In this document: piece by piece, positions 35,734-43,629 of the stretch
Layout of the letters: each line of letters starts with the position of its first letter
Position numbering within the stretch: the first letter of the stretch is position 1
Source: Acanthamoeba sp. SK_2022b
Lineage: Eukaryota > Discosea > Longamoebia > Acanthamoebidae
Direction: 5' to 3'
Assembly: GCA_027943245.1 (NCBI GenBank)
Contig: JANDJZ010001760.1
Coordinates: 37,704 to 101,703, forward strand
Length of the DNA stretch: 64,000 nucleotides
Position numbers and translations under genes: made by a program
The notes under the pieces: model-generated
The model's database searches: none
What the model was told of the DNA's origin: nothing
What the model saw: the letters and a program-made list of their open reading frames with translations, nothing else

Positions 35734-36845
35734 CGTTCTTCTCCTTCTCGGTCAGCGCGCAACCGGGTTACGCAGTTCAACAACGTGGCAGCCCGGCCAA
35801 AACCGCCCGCCTTGGTGGCGAACGGCAGCCTGCGGCCCGGCAGATTTAACAACCCGAAAGGCACGCCGGGTTCCACCTCACCGAACAACGTCAATGAGCC
35901 GGCCGCTATGGCGTCGACGATACGCCGCGCGGTATCGCCGCCGGTCGCCACCAGCCCGTCGAAGGCGGACGTGCAACGGCTGACGACCGCGCCCAGCGCA
36001 GCGGCATGATCCGCCGCGGCCGCTCGCGACCGGGGCGACATCAGGCAAACCACATCGGCACGCGCAAACGCCGCTCGCACCTCTTGCGCTACCGCCTCGG
36101 GATCTGCCGCTTCCGGCAGCGTGACAAGCACCGCGCCCGCCTGCCGCAGGCTTGCCAGCTGGGCGTCATTCGCCGGATGCAGGCTGCCAATCGCCACCAG
36201 CACCTTGCGGGCTCGCAGCGGCGGTTGAGCGGGCGGCGCGTTCTCCTCCGAGGACAACGCACGCGACAGCGCCGCCGCCAGGCCCGGCGATCCTACCCAC
36301 ACCACCGGTTCGGCAATGCCGATCCGCCTCACGACCTCATCCAGCTCGCCGTTGTCTGCGGCGTCGAATACCTGAAAGCACGTCGGCTCCAGCCCCGCCA
36401 TGCGCTCCATGACATAGCCGGTGACGATCGGGTTCTTCGGATCGCGCGCAAAGGCGGTCTGCTCCAGCGCGACGCCGTCGACGTATTGCCGGCCGCCCAC
36501 CGTGGTGCGGCCGGCATCCGGGAAGGCCGGCGCGACGATGGCGAGACGGCGCCCGCTGCCCGTCAGCGCCCCGCGCGTTTCCGGCCCCAGATTGCCGCGC
36601 AGCGTGGAATCCACCGTTTTGTAGATGAGGCGCGCCGGTTTCACGCAGGCGGCGGCATGGCGAAAACGCCGCTCCGCCTGCTCCGGCGAAACGAAGCGGG
36701 AATCTAAATCGAAGGCGGCGATCTCCGCGTCCTGCAACGCGGCATCGGGCAGGCGCAGCATGACGCAGGCGTTCAGTCCGCGTGCGGCGAACGGGGCCGC
36801 GCCGTCGAGCGCGCTGGTAAGATCATCGGCGAGAATGGCAATCAT
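35730..36845 (-). CDS. dtnK: Four-carbon acid sugar kinase (DtnK/DUF1537 family)
   Basis: A 371-residue kinase. The N-terminal substrate domain begins MIAILADDLTSALDGAAPFA with YKTVDSTLRGN near residue 76. The C-terminal nucleotide-binding half has VATGGDTARRIVDA and EPGVPFGLLNLPG. Members phosphorylate D-threonate or erythronate at O4. It is first in the operon, translationally coupled to the pdxA2-like gene. The frame is open to 36899, but the ATG at 36845 gives the family N-terminus. Together the two enzymes would feed threonate into triose phosphate; no transporter or oxidase is encoded alongside. Confidence 0.88.
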   Translation of the reverse strand: MIAILADDLTSALDGAAPFAARGLNACVMLRLPDAALQDAEIAAFDLDSRFVSPEQAERRFRHAAACVKPARLIYKTVDSTLRGNLGPETRGALTGSGRRLAIVAPAFPDAGRTTVGGRQYVDGVALEQTAFARDPKNPIVTGYVMERMAGLEPTCFQVFDAADNGELDEVVRRIGIAEPVVWVGSPGLAAALSRALSSEENAPPAQPPLRARKVLVAIGSLHPANDAQLASLRQAGAVLVTLPEAADPEAVAQEVRAAFARADVVCLMSPRSRAAAADHAAALGAVVSRCTSAFDGLVATGGDTARRIVDAIAAGSLTLFGEVEPGVPFGLLNLPGRRLPFATKAGGFGRAATLLNCVTRLRADREGEER

Positions 36846-36864
36846 CGCAGTTACCCGTAAGTGG

Positions 36865-36943
36865 AAAGTGATGCACACTTTGGCGGATTTGGCTGGCAAT
36901 AAAAAACGATTTGCGTAGTATCGATGATTGACAAAAACTCAAT
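36865..36943. promoter_or_regulatory. Divergent promoter with two inverted repeats (LysR-type control)
   Basis: AAAGTG-ATGCA-CACTTT at 36865-36881 and ATTGA-N7-TCAAT at 36927-36943 are dyads in the 112-base gap between the kinase and its LysR-type regulator. They are candidate operator sites for activation of the kinase operon and for autoregulation. Confidence 0.45.
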
Positions 36944-36957
36944 CAAAAGGGGGCGCA

Positions 36958-37863
36958 GTGCGTCAACGAAGATTGCCTAACCTGGCGGTATTGCGGGCTT
37001 TCGAAGCTACGGTGCGGTACGGCAGCGTGTCGAAAGCCGCCAAATATCTCAACGTCACCGACGGCGCCGTCAGCCGCGCGGTGCGCGAATTCGAGCAGAC
37101 CCTGGGATTCGCGCTGTTTCAACGCACCAGCCGCATGGTGCATCCGACGCCGCAGGCGCAAGAGCTGGCGAGCGAGATCGGCCGGGGGCTGGACAACCTG
37201 CAGTCGGCGATCGACCGCGCCTGTCGGCATCATCAGAATCGCCCGTTGGTGATCTCCTGCGAGCCGACCTTTCTGATCCGCTGGCTGATCCCGCGTCTGG
37301 CCGGTTTACAGCAGGCGGTGGGGAAAGAACGCGATCTGCAGCTGGTCTCCGCCGGCGGCGCCGTCGCCTTCTCGCGTGAAGGCATCGATCTGGCGATTCG
37401 CCGCAACGATTTCCCGATCGCCGACGACGTGGTCGCCCGCCCGTTCCTCAAAGAACGGGTCGGCCCGGTATGCCGCCGGGAGCATGCCGCGGCGGGGCGT
37501 GAACTGCGCGGTACCCTGCTCCACACCGAGACGCGCCCGTACGCCTGGCGCGACTGGTGTGCCCACAGCGGCATCGAGATCCGGCCGAGCAACGAGCTGC
37601 GTTTCGAACATTTCTATCTCAGCCTGCAGGCGGCGGTCGCCGGTGCCGGTATCGGCATCGGCCCGTTGGCGCTGGTGGCGGATGATATCGTCAACGGCGC
37701 GCTGGTGGCGCCATATGGCTTTGCGACTGACGGAACGGATTACGTGCTGATGACCCAGGCCGACGCCCAGGAGGATGCGATCTTCTCAACGGTGTTGGAT
37801 TGGCTGATCGCCATGGGGGAAGAAACCGAACGGGCGGTGTTGGCGAGCGAAGGGAAAGCATAA
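36958..37863 (+). CDS. LysR-family transcriptional regulator of the sugar-acid cluster
   Basis: A 301-residue regulator with an N-terminal winged helix-turn-helix (LPNLAVLRAFEATVRYGSVS, then KAAKYLNVTDGAVSRAVREFE, ending LFQRTSR) of the GcvA/AmpR type and a C-terminal effector domain. The GTG at 36958 is chosen because AAGGGGG lies six bases upstream; a TTG at 36928 would add ten residues. It is divergent from the dtnK-pdxA2 operon, so it most likely controls it, with a four-carbon acid as ligand (inference). Confidence 0.85.
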   Translation: MRQRRLPNLAVLRAFEATVRYGSVSKAAKYLNVTDGAVSRAVREFEQTLGFALFQRTSRMVHPTPQAQELASEIGRGLDNLQSAIDRACRHHQNRPLVISCEPTFLIRWLIPRLAGLQQAVGKERDLQLVSAGGAVAFSREGIDLAIRRNDFPIADDVVARPFLKERVGPVCRREHAAAGRELRGTLLHTETRPYAWRDWCAHSGIEIRPSNELRFEHFYLSLQAAVAGAGIGIGPLALVADDIVNGALVAPYGFATDGTDYVLMTQADAQEDAIFSTVLDWLIAMGEETERAVLASEGKA

Positions 37864-37874
37864 CGGGGAAAAGT

Positions 37875-37902
37875 CTCCGCCTGCCGCGCACGGCAAGCGG
37901 AG
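37875..37902. terminator. Hairpin between the LysR gene and eco
   Basis: CTCCGC-C-TGCCG (37875-37886) pairs with CGGCA-A-GCGGAG (37891-37902) around CGCA. It lies between converging genes and probably ends both transcripts. Confidence 0.55.
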
Positions 37903-37918
37903 TGGCGTCAGGCGGCGA

Positions 37919-38431
37919 TTACTTCTGTTCGGCCTGGCTTACGGTATCTTCGGCTTTCCAGATGCGGTATTTCACTTCCGCGTCTTTCGGCGCGTACACC
38001 ACGATCGGCAGGCGGCTGTTGTAGCGCTGCATCGCGGCATCACCCAGGTTGGCGGCGATGAATTGCTTGGTCTTGGTGTTGTCCGGGCAGCCCATCAGCG
38101 TGGAGGCCGGATCGGACAGCTTCTCCAGCACCAGGTAGTCATAGCCCCAGCCGGAGAGGGTTTTGGTCTCCAGCGTGCCGCCAATCATGTGGCGGTTGCA
38201 GTCCACTTCCAGCGTCTTGCCGATCAGCAGCTCCACCTTGTAGTTCTCTTCGTGCTCTTGCTTCGGCAGGTAGATCACCTGGCGGTTCATGCCCTTCTCG
38301 GCTTTCGGGTAAGGCGCGATTTTTTCCAGCGGCTGTTTGCTGATATCCGCATCATCGCCAGAGGTCGCCGCCATGGCGCCGGCGGAAACGGCCATCAGCA
38401 GGCCAGAAAATACAACGGATGCCTTGTTCAT
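37919..38431 (-). CDS. eco: Ecotin, periplasmic serine protease inhibitor
   Basis: A 170-residue exported protein: signal peptide to about residue 21 (AGAMA), then an [10 protein letters not shown] linker and the ecotin core beginning [20 protein letters not shown]. The disulfide cysteines are in LEVDCNRH and LMGCPDN. The reactive loop reads [11 protein letters not shown], so the P1 residue aligned with E. coli Met84 is leucine. It inhibits trypsin-like and elastase-like serine proteases, protecting against host or own secreted proteases. It is monocistronic and convergent with the LysR gene. Confidence 0.95.
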   Translation of the reverse strand: MNKASVVFSGLLMAVSAGAMAATSGDDADISKQPLEKIAPYPKAEKGMNRQVIYLPKQEHEENYKVELLIGKTLEVDCNRHMIGGTLETKTLSGWGYDYLVLEKLSDPASTLMGCPDNTKTKQFIAANLGDAAMQRYNSRLPIVVYAPKDAEVKYRIWKAEDTVSQAEQK

Positions 38432-38571
38432 GTTTTATCCCTACACGTTGTCAAATAATCCGCCTATAAACTAATACACTACAGCCAAGCCTGCCACAGG
38501 TTTAATCTTCTTTACAATAGGCGATCAATAGTGACAATCGCCTAATATCGCCGATTAACCGGAGTAATGAC

Positions 38572-39417
38572 TCAGCGTTTCTTCAGGTTGGCAACATAGG
38601 CCTTCACCACCTGATAGACATAATCCTGGCATGCCAGCCCGGTTTGCGGATCGTATTTGCCCTGATTGGTGATGTTGTTGGACAACACGCGAATGCCGAC
38701 GAACGGCACCTTGAACTCGGCGGCGATCTGCGCGGCGGAGGCGGTCTCCATCTCTTCGACCGACGTCCGGTAGCGGTCGTGGAAATAGCGAATGCGATCC
38801 AGCTCGCTGTTCCATACGTCGGCCGAGCCGATCACCCCTTCCACGACCTTGCCCTGTCGGTAATCGCTCTTAACGCTTTGCGCAATCGCCAGCAGGTTGG
38901 GGTCGGCGGGAAACTGACGCAGGCTGTGCGCCTTTTTGTCCTCGCCGGCGCTGCCTTTGGAAGCCAACAGATCCATCGGCTGCCACTGCCGCGAGTCGCT
39001 GCCTTCCCCCAACGCCTTGGCCGGCGTTTTGAACGCCCCGAGATTGACCGAATATTTGCCCAGCACGATGTCATATACTTTCAGTGCCGGATCATGGCCG
39101 CCGGCGGTACCCTGGTTGATGATCGCCACCGGGTGAAACTGCGTGGCGGCGATCGCCGTGGCCGCCGCGGCGTTGGACATGCCCTTCAGCGTCTCCGACA
39201 CCACCACCGGGTAGCCGTCTACGGTGCCGTGCCAAAAGCGCCAGCCGCCGATCTGCTCCTCGCGCGGGTTTTCCAACCACTGGGCAAAACGTTCCGCCTC
39301 CACCGGCATGGCGCCCTGCACCACGATCGGCCCGGCCGCCGCAGGTTGGCCAAAGCTCAGCGGAGAAAAGGCCGCACCGGCAGCCGCCAACAGTAAGACA
39401 CGCGCTTTATTCTGCAT
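38572..39417 (-). CDS. Exported nucleoside phosphorylase/nucleosidase-like protein (MTAN/PNP fold)
   Basis: A 281-residue protein with a signal peptide (KARVLLLAAAGAAFSPLSFG). The PNP_UDP_1 fold is indicated by the phosphate/ribose region IINQGTAGGHDP near residue 100, and by EEMETASAAQIAAEF near 220, which carries the glutamate that binds ribose hydroxyls. The equivalent of the catalytic Asp of MTA/SAH nucleosidase (RxxSDxA) reads RVLSNNIT, so Asn replaces Asp. It is related to secreted nucleosidase-like proteins; the substrate is unknown. A GTG at 39423 is an alternative start. Confidence 0.75.
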   Translation of the reverse strand: MQNKARVLLLAAAGAAFSPLSFGQPAAAGPIVVQGAMPVEAERFAQWLENPREEQIGGWRFWHGTVDGYPVVVSETLKGMSNAAAATAIAATQFHPVAIINQGTAGGHDPALKVYDIVLGKYSVNLGAFKTPAKALGEGSDSRQWQPMDLLASKGSAGEDKKAHSLRQFPADPNLLAIAQSVKSDYRQGKVVEGVIGSADVWNSELDRIRYFHDRYRTSVEEMETASAAQIAAEFKVPFVGIRVLSNNITNQGKYDPQTGLACQDYVYQVVKAYVANLKKR

Positions 39418-39482
39418 CACCACATTCTCATCCCGAAAAAAAGCAAACGATTACCTTAGCCGAAGGCGGTGGCCTCGGATAG

Positions 39483-39514
39483 GGTTTTCTTACCGGTGGA
39501 CTAAGGTTTTCTTA
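39483..39514 (+). promoter_or_regulatory. Direct repeat upstream of the PAP2 operon
   Basis: GGTTTTCTTA occurs at 39483-39492 and again at 39505-39514, 22 bases apart (two helical turns), about 50 bases before the first PAP2 gene. Spacing by full turns suggests an OmpR-family response-regulator site; the second copy extends to CTTAAG, reminiscent of PmrA half-sites. The regulator is not established. Confidence 0.35.
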
Positions 39515-39564
39515 AGACAGAATTATTACAGTGGCGTTATTCAATCCTGCCACCGAGCCTGCGC

Positions 39565-40299
39565 GTGAATCCAGAATCGTCATTAAATCAATCCTCAACG
39601 GCACCGCAAATTAAGACAACCGCCCTTTACTCCCTGCCGGCATCCTTTTACCGTTGGCAGGTTTTTGGCCTGCTGATCAGCGGCCTGCTGTTCCTGTGGC
39701 TCTCCCGCAACGAACAGCTGGACTGGGCGATCAGCAATTATTGGTACGATCCCGCCAGCGGGCATTTCCCGTGGCAAAACAATTATTGGCTGGATCTGAT
39801 CAACCACCGCCTGCTGAAGCAAATAGTGATCGTCGGGGCGGTACTGACGCTGTTTTGGGGCATCTATCGCCGCAGTGCGCGCCTGATCGTGACCATGCTG
39901 TTGATCGGGATCGGCCCGTTGGTGGTAGGCATTCTCAAGGCCACCAGCGCGCACTCCTGCCCGTGGGATCTGATCGAGTACGGCGGCAAAGCGATGTCCT
40001 TCCCGCTGTTCGGCGCGGTACCGGCGCTGCCGGGCCCCGGCCGCTGCTTCCCCGGCGGGCACGCCTCGAGCGGTTTCGCGTTCATGGCGTTGTTTTTCCT
40101 GTTTTATCCGCAGCGTCCGCGCCTGGCCTGGTGGTGCTGGTGCGGCGGCATTGCGCTCGGCATGCTGATGGGCTTTGGCCAGATCATGCGCGGCGCCCAT
40201 TTTCTTACCCATAACCTGTGGGCGGGTTGGTGGGTTTGGTTAAGCCAGTTGGCTATTTATTGGACGGTTAGCGGCTATTGGCGCCGCAAGACGAGGTAA
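39565..40299 (+). CDS. PAP2-family membrane phosphatase (divergent subfamily)
   Basis: A 244-residue inner-membrane protein with about six helices. It carries PAP2-type active-site motifs in a variant form: KATSAHSCPWDL, CFPGGHASSGFAFM and MRGAHFLTHNLWAG, where GGH replaces SGH and RGAHFxxH replaces SRxxxxxH. This subfamily includes lipid phosphate phosphatases acting on the periplasmic face. The predicted start is GTG at 39565; no ATG precedes the first helix in this frame. It ends five bases before ybjG, forming a two-gene operon. Candidate substrates are lipid A or undecaprenyl phosphates (inference). Confidence 0.75.
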   Translation: MNPESSLNQSSTAPQIKTTALYSLPASFYRWQVFGLLISGLLFLWLSRNEQLDWAISNYWYDPASGHFPWQNNYWLDLINHRLLKQIVIVGAVLTLFWGIYRRSARLIVTMLLIGIGPLVVGILKATSAHSCPWDLIEYGGKAMSFPLFGAVPALPGPGRCFPGGHASSGFAFMALFFLFYPQRPRLAWWCWCGGIALGMLMGFGQIMRGAHFLTHNLWAGWWVWLSQLAIYWTVSGYWRRKTR

Positions 40300-40304
40300 C
40301 GGTT

Positions 40305-40910
40305 ATGGAACAGTTGAACCATTTTCTTTTCGCCTGGATCAATGCGACCCCGGCGTCTCCCGAGTGGACGATCGATTTCGCCACCTTTTTGGCGCGCGAT
40401 CTGATCATCATCGTGCCGCTGCTGATCGTCGGCCTGTGGCTGTGGGGGCCGCAAAGCCAGCTGGTTTCGCAGCGTCAGGTGGTGGCGAAAACCACTATCG
40501 CGCTGCTGTTCGCCATGCTCGCCGCCGCCACCATCGGCGCGCTGCTGCCGCATGAGCGCCCGTTCGTCGCCGGCGTTGGCTATACCTTCCTGGCACATGC
40601 GCCGGACAGCTCGTTCCCAAGCGATCACGGTACCGCCATCTTTACCTTTGCGCTGGCGTTCCTGTTCTGGCACCGGGTCTGGTCCGGCGTGCTGCTGATG
40701 ATCGTCGCCGTCGGCATCGCCTGGTCACGCGTTTACCTCGGCGTGCACTGGCCGCTGGATATGGTCGGCGGTTTCCTGCTCGGCCTGGTCGGCTGTCTGT
40801 TCGCCCAGCTGGTGTGGAATCTGTTCGGCGATGTCATCGCCGACAAGCTGTCGCGCCTGTATCGTTTCCTGTTCGCCTTCGCCATTCGCCGTGGCTGGGT
40901 GAAAGAGTAA
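40305..40910 (+). CDS. ybjG: Undecaprenyl-diphosphatase YbjG (PAP2 family)
   Basis: A 201-residue inner-membrane phosphatase. Motifs are LPHERPFVAG, SFPSDHGTAIFTFALAF and SRVYLGVHWPLDMVGG, the canonical PAP2 triad. It matches E. coli YbjG, which recycles undecaprenyl pyrophosphate for peptidoglycan and O-antigen synthesis and gives bacitracin tolerance. The frame starts upstream at 40278, but the ATG at 40305 aligns with the family (MEQLNHFLFAWINATP). Confidence 0.93.
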   Translation: MEQLNHFLFAWINATPASPEWTIDFATFLARDLIIIVPLLIVGLWLWGPQSQLVSQRQVVAKTTIALLFAMLAAATIGALLPHERPFVAGVGYTFLAHAPDSSFPSDHGTAIFTFALAFLFWHRVWSGVLLMIVAVGIAWSRVYLGVHWPLDMVGGFLLGLVGCLFAQLVWNLFGDVIADKLSRLYRFLFAFAIRRGWVKE

Positions 40911-40924
40911 CTGCACAACATGAC

Positions 40925-40948
40925 CGGGGCGTTACCGCCCCGTTATTT
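40925..40948. terminator. Terminator between ybjG and the DUF4432 gene
   Basis: CGGGGCG (40925-40931) pairs with CGCCCCG (40936-40942) around TTAC, followed by TTATTT on the plus strand. It ends ybjG and overlaps the end of the convergent gene. Confidence 0.7.
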
Positions 40949-41784
40949 CACACCACGCCGGTGGTCACGCAAAACGCCCGCGTTTTTCCCGCCCCCAGCA
41001 TCATTCCCGCCTCTTCCTCCAGCGCATTCGGGCGACAGTTCGCCGGCTGGATAAAAGCCAGCAGCCGCCGGTTGCCCTGAACGGCGATGCGCCGCAGGCC
41101 ATAGTTGAATTGCCCGGTAGCGAAGCGCGTCACATAGCGCCGGCCTTGCGGTGCCAGCATAAAGAACTCGGCCTGATCCACATAGCGCGACAGATCGTCG
41201 GAGCACAGCAGTTCCTGCCCGAGCGCATCCCCCAACAGCGCCGGCGCCGGCAGGTTCTGACGGAATACCGCGTCGGGAATGCAGCCGTAGTTGAGGCGAC
41301 ACACATAGCGCAGCGGCTGCGGCCGCTCGGCCAGGTTGGTGACCGTCATCTCAATGGCGAACTGCGCGCTCTGCGCCGCCAGACGCAGCGCCGGGCCGAT
41401 GCGCCAACGCCCACCCGCCCGCTCCCCCTCGCCGTGCAACGTCAGCTCATCGCCCGCCAGTTGGAGCCACACGCGTTGCATCTGCAGCGGCTCACCGTCC
41501 TGATTCGGCCAGGCAGGACAGAACGCGGCATCGTCAGCGCGCTTTCTTCCGGCGCCCTTTACGCTGCGGCGGCCCGACTTCAGCGAATAACCGTCAAACT
41601 CGGCGTCCCAGATCGCGAGGCCCTGATACGGCAAAACCGTCAGTGCGCCACGATGATTCGCCAACGTCAGCATCGGCCCGCGTTCTGTGCAGCGATGCGT
41701 GCTCACCGCGAAATCCGCATTGCGGAACAGTTCCTGCCGATGCGCCCCGAAAGCTTCAGGAGCCAGATCGATGTTGATCTTCAT
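40948..41784 (-). CDS. DUF4432 / aldose-1-epimerase-like protein linked to deoxyribose use
   Basis: A 278-residue cytoplasmic protein with the beta-sandwich galactose-mutarotase fold expected from blocks such as RGPMLTLANHRGALTVLPYQ near residues 36-55, AIWDAEFDGYSLK, and the C-terminal FNYGLRRIAVQGNRRLLAF. It resembles DUF4432 and the mutarotase-like proteins of deoxyribose operons. It is divergent from deoC-deoR across a gap with DeoR-type operators, so it is probably co-regulated. A role as deoxyribose mutarotase is inference. Confidence 0.65.
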   Translation of the reverse strand: MKINIDLAPEAFGAHRQELFRNADFAVSTHRCTERGPMLTLANHRGALTVLPYQGLAIWDAEFDGYSLKSGRRSVKGAGRKRADDAAFCPAWPNQDGEPLQMQRVWLQLAGDELTLHGEGERAGGRWRIGPALRLAAQSAQFAIEMTVTNLAERPQPLRYVCRLNYGCIPDAVFRQNLPAPALLGDALGQELLCSDDLSRYVDQAEFFMLAPQGRRYVTRFATGQFNYGLRRIAVQGNRRLLAFIQPANCRPNALEEEAGMMLGAGKTRAFCVTTGVV

Positions 41785-41830
41785 CTTTTTTCCCTCGACG
41801 TTGCGCCCGCGCAGGCCGCGAGCCCTTAAA

Positions 41831-41846
41831 TGTTATTTAAATAACA
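41831..41846. promoter_or_regulatory. DeoR operator O1 (perfect palindrome)
   Basis: TGTTATTTAAATAACA is a perfect 16-base palindrome with the TGTTA-N6-TAACA arms of the E. coli DeoR operator. It lies 47 bases before the DUF4432 start and 152 before deoC. Confidence 0.75.
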
Positions 41847-41861
41847 AATGAAACGCCTTTA

Positions 41862-41877
41862 AGTTATACCTATAACA
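41862..41877. promoter_or_regulatory. DeoR operator O2
   Basis: AGTTATACCTATAACA keeps GTTA-N6-TAAC with one arm mismatch at the first base. Its centre is 31 bases, or three helical turns, from O1, which favours cooperative binding. Confidence 0.65.
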
Positions 41878-41938
41878 GCCTGATAGCGACGATCGGATCG
41901 ACATTTTTTAAACATCACTAGGTTTATCGGCATCTGAA

Positions 41939-41954
41939 TGTTATTATTTTCACA
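41939..41954. promoter_or_regulatory. Third DeoR-like or CRP-like site near deoC
   Basis: TGTTATTATTTTCACA has a perfect left DeoR arm and one mismatch in the right arm, and it equally matches the CRP pattern TGTGA-N6-TCACA with one mismatch. It is about 44 bases before the deoC start. Either protein could bind; E. coli deo control uses both. Confidence 0.45.
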
Positions 41955-41997
41955 TTACCCATCCCGCTTACTGTCTTAACCTCACTAAGGAATCGCG

Positions 41998-42678
41998 ATG
42001 ACCACCGAAACCATCGATTACGCCAGCTATGTTGACCACACCCTGCTGGCGATGGACGCCACCGAACTGCAGATCGCCAAACTGTGCGAAGAAGCGCAGC
42101 AGCACAACTTCTATGCGGTATGCGTCAACTCCGGCTACGTGCCGCTGGCAGCCCAGCTGCTGCAAGAAAGCACCGTAAAAGTCTGCTCGGTGATCGGTTT
42201 CCCGCTGGGTGCCGGCCTGACCGTCGCCAAAGCCTTTGAAGCCAAAGCGGCAATCGCCGCCGGCGCACAAGAGATCGATATGGTGATCAACGTCGGCTGG
42301 TTGAAAAGCGGCCTGTTGGACGAAGTGAAAGCCGACATCGCCGCCGTGCGCGAGGTTTGCGCGGCGATCCCGTTGAAGGTAATATTGGAAACCTGCCTGC
42401 TCAGCGATGCGCAGATCGTCCAGGTTTGTGAAATGTGTCGCGAACTCGATGTGGCCTTCGTGAAAACCTCCACCGGCTTCAGCACCGGCGGCGCTCGGGA
42501 AGAGCACGTCAAACTGATGCGCGAGACCGTGGGCAGCGAAATGGGCGTGAAAGCTTCCGGCGCCGTGCGCGATCGCGCCACCGCCGAGAAGATGATCAAC
42601 GCCGGCGCCACGCGTATCGGCACCAGCTCCGGCGTCGCCATCGTTTCCGGCGCGCAGCCGGCGGCGGGCAGCTACTGA
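41998..42678 (+). CDS. deoC: Deoxyribose-phosphate aldolase DeoC (short type)
   Basis: A 226-residue class I aldolase that splits 2-deoxyribose 5-phosphate into glyceraldehyde 3-phosphate and acetaldehyde. It has the strand-1 [21 protein letters not shown], the IGFPLGAG turn, [11 protein letters not shown], and the Schiff-base lysine in [14 protein letters not shown] (about residue 157), followed by [10 protein letters not shown]. Its length is that of the Bacillus/thermophile type, shorter than the 259-residue E. coli enzyme. It is followed by deoR and preceded by DeoR-type operators. Confidence 0.95.
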   Translation: MTTETIDYASYVDHTLLAMDATELQIAKLCEEAQQHNFYAVCVNSGYVPLAAQLLQESTVKVCSVIGFPLGAGLTVAKAFEAKAAIAAGAQEIDMVINVGWLKSGLLDEVKADIAAVREVCAAIPLKVILETCLLSDAQIVQVCEMCRELDVAFVKTSTGFSTGGAREEHVKLMRETVGSEMGVKASGAVRDRATAEKMINAGATRIGTSSGVAIVSGAQPAAGSY

Positions 42679-42717
42679 TCGTCGGCATGCCCTGACGGGC
42701 ACAGCCAATACACTCCG

Positions 42718-42764
42718 ATGCGGGACAATACGGGCGGCCAAGGCGGCCCGATATTGCCCCGCAT
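42718..42764 (+). repeat. Long imperfect inverted repeat between deoC and deoR
   Basis: ATGCGGGACAATACGGGC on the left pairs with GCCCGATATTGCCCCGCAT on the right with few mismatches and a loop around GGCCAAGGCG. The 47-base stem-loop lies 67 bases before the deoR start. There is no T-run, so it may act as an attenuator, RNase-processing site or partial terminator. Confidence 0.6.
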
Positions 42765-42831
42765 TGTTGTGTTTAGCGCCGGACACGCCGGCACGCCCTT
42801 TTACCTCTACTACCTGTGGGAAGACGGACCT

Positions 42832-43596
42832 ATGGAAACGCGGCGCGAAGAACGTATCAACCGGCTAGTTCAGGCGTTAAAACGCGCTGACAAGATCCAC
42901 CTGAAAGAAGCCGCCGTGCTGCTGGGGGTCTCGGAGATGACCATTCGCCGCGATCTGAGCGCCGAACCGGCGGCGGTGGTGCTGCTCGGCGGCTATGTGG
43001 TGACCGATCCGCGCAGCAACGGCGTGACCAACTACTTCGTTTCCGATCAAAAAGCCAAGCAGGTGACGGAGAAACGGCGCATCGGCCTGCTGGCGGCCCC
43101 GTTGACCAATGAAAACGACACGGTGTTTTTCGACTGCGGCACCACTACCCCGGCGATCATCGACGCCATCGCCGACGAGCTGACCTTCACCGCCGTCTGT
43201 CATTCGCTGAACACCTTCCTGGCGCTGCAGGACAAACCGAACTGCAAGGTGGTCCTGTGCGGCGGTGAGTTCAAGCCGAACAACTACATCTTTTCCAGCG
43301 TCAGCGGCCGTAACGAGCTCGATCACATCTGCCCGAACATCGCCTTTATCTCCGCCGCCGGCCTCAGCCTGCAGCACGGCGCCACCTGCTTCAACTTCGA
43401 CGAGCTGGAGATGAAGCATCGCGCCATGGCGATGGCGCAGCAAAAGATCCTGGTGGCAGACCACAGCAAGTTCGGCAAAACCAAACCGGCCTGCATCGGC
43501 CCCCTGACGCAGTTCGATCGGGTGATCAGCGACCGCCAGCCGGACGCCGACTTCATGGCGTTCTTCAACGACAACGCCATCGCTACCCGCTATTAG
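42832..43596 (+). CDS. deoR: Deoxyribose operon repressor DeoR
   Basis: A 254-residue repressor with an N-terminal DeoR helix-turn-helix (METRREERINRLVQALKRAD, then KIHLKEAAVLLGVSEMTIRRDL) and a C-terminal sugar-phosphate sensor domain (VFFDCGTTTPAIIDAI; later LVADHSKFGKTKPACIG). It closely matches E. coli DeoR, whose inducer is deoxyribose 5-phosphate. The frame is open to 42718, but the ATG at 42832 fits the family. Here it is downstream of deoC, an arrangement unlike E. coli, where deoR is alone. Confidence 0.95.
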   Translation: METRREERINRLVQALKRADKIHLKEAAVLLGVSEMTIRRDLSAEPAAVVLLGGYVVTDPRSNGVTNYFVSDQKAKQVTEKRRIGLLAAPLTNENDTVFFDCGTTTPAIIDAIADELTFTAVCHSLNTFLALQDKPNCKVVLCGGEFKPNNYIFSSVSGRNELDHICPNIAFISAAGLSLQHGATCFNFDELEMKHRAMAMAQQKILVADHSKFGKTKPACIGPLTQFDRVISDRQPDADFMAFFNDNAIATRY

Positions 43597-43605
43597 TCCG
43601 CCTTC

Positions 43606-43629
43606 TGCGCCGTCGAAACCGACGGCGCA
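43606..43629 (+). terminator. Hairpin after deoR
   Basis: TGCGCCGTCG (43606-43615) pairs perfectly with CGACGGCGCA (43620-43629) around AAAC, nine bases after the deoR stop. No T-run follows. Confidence 0.55.
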
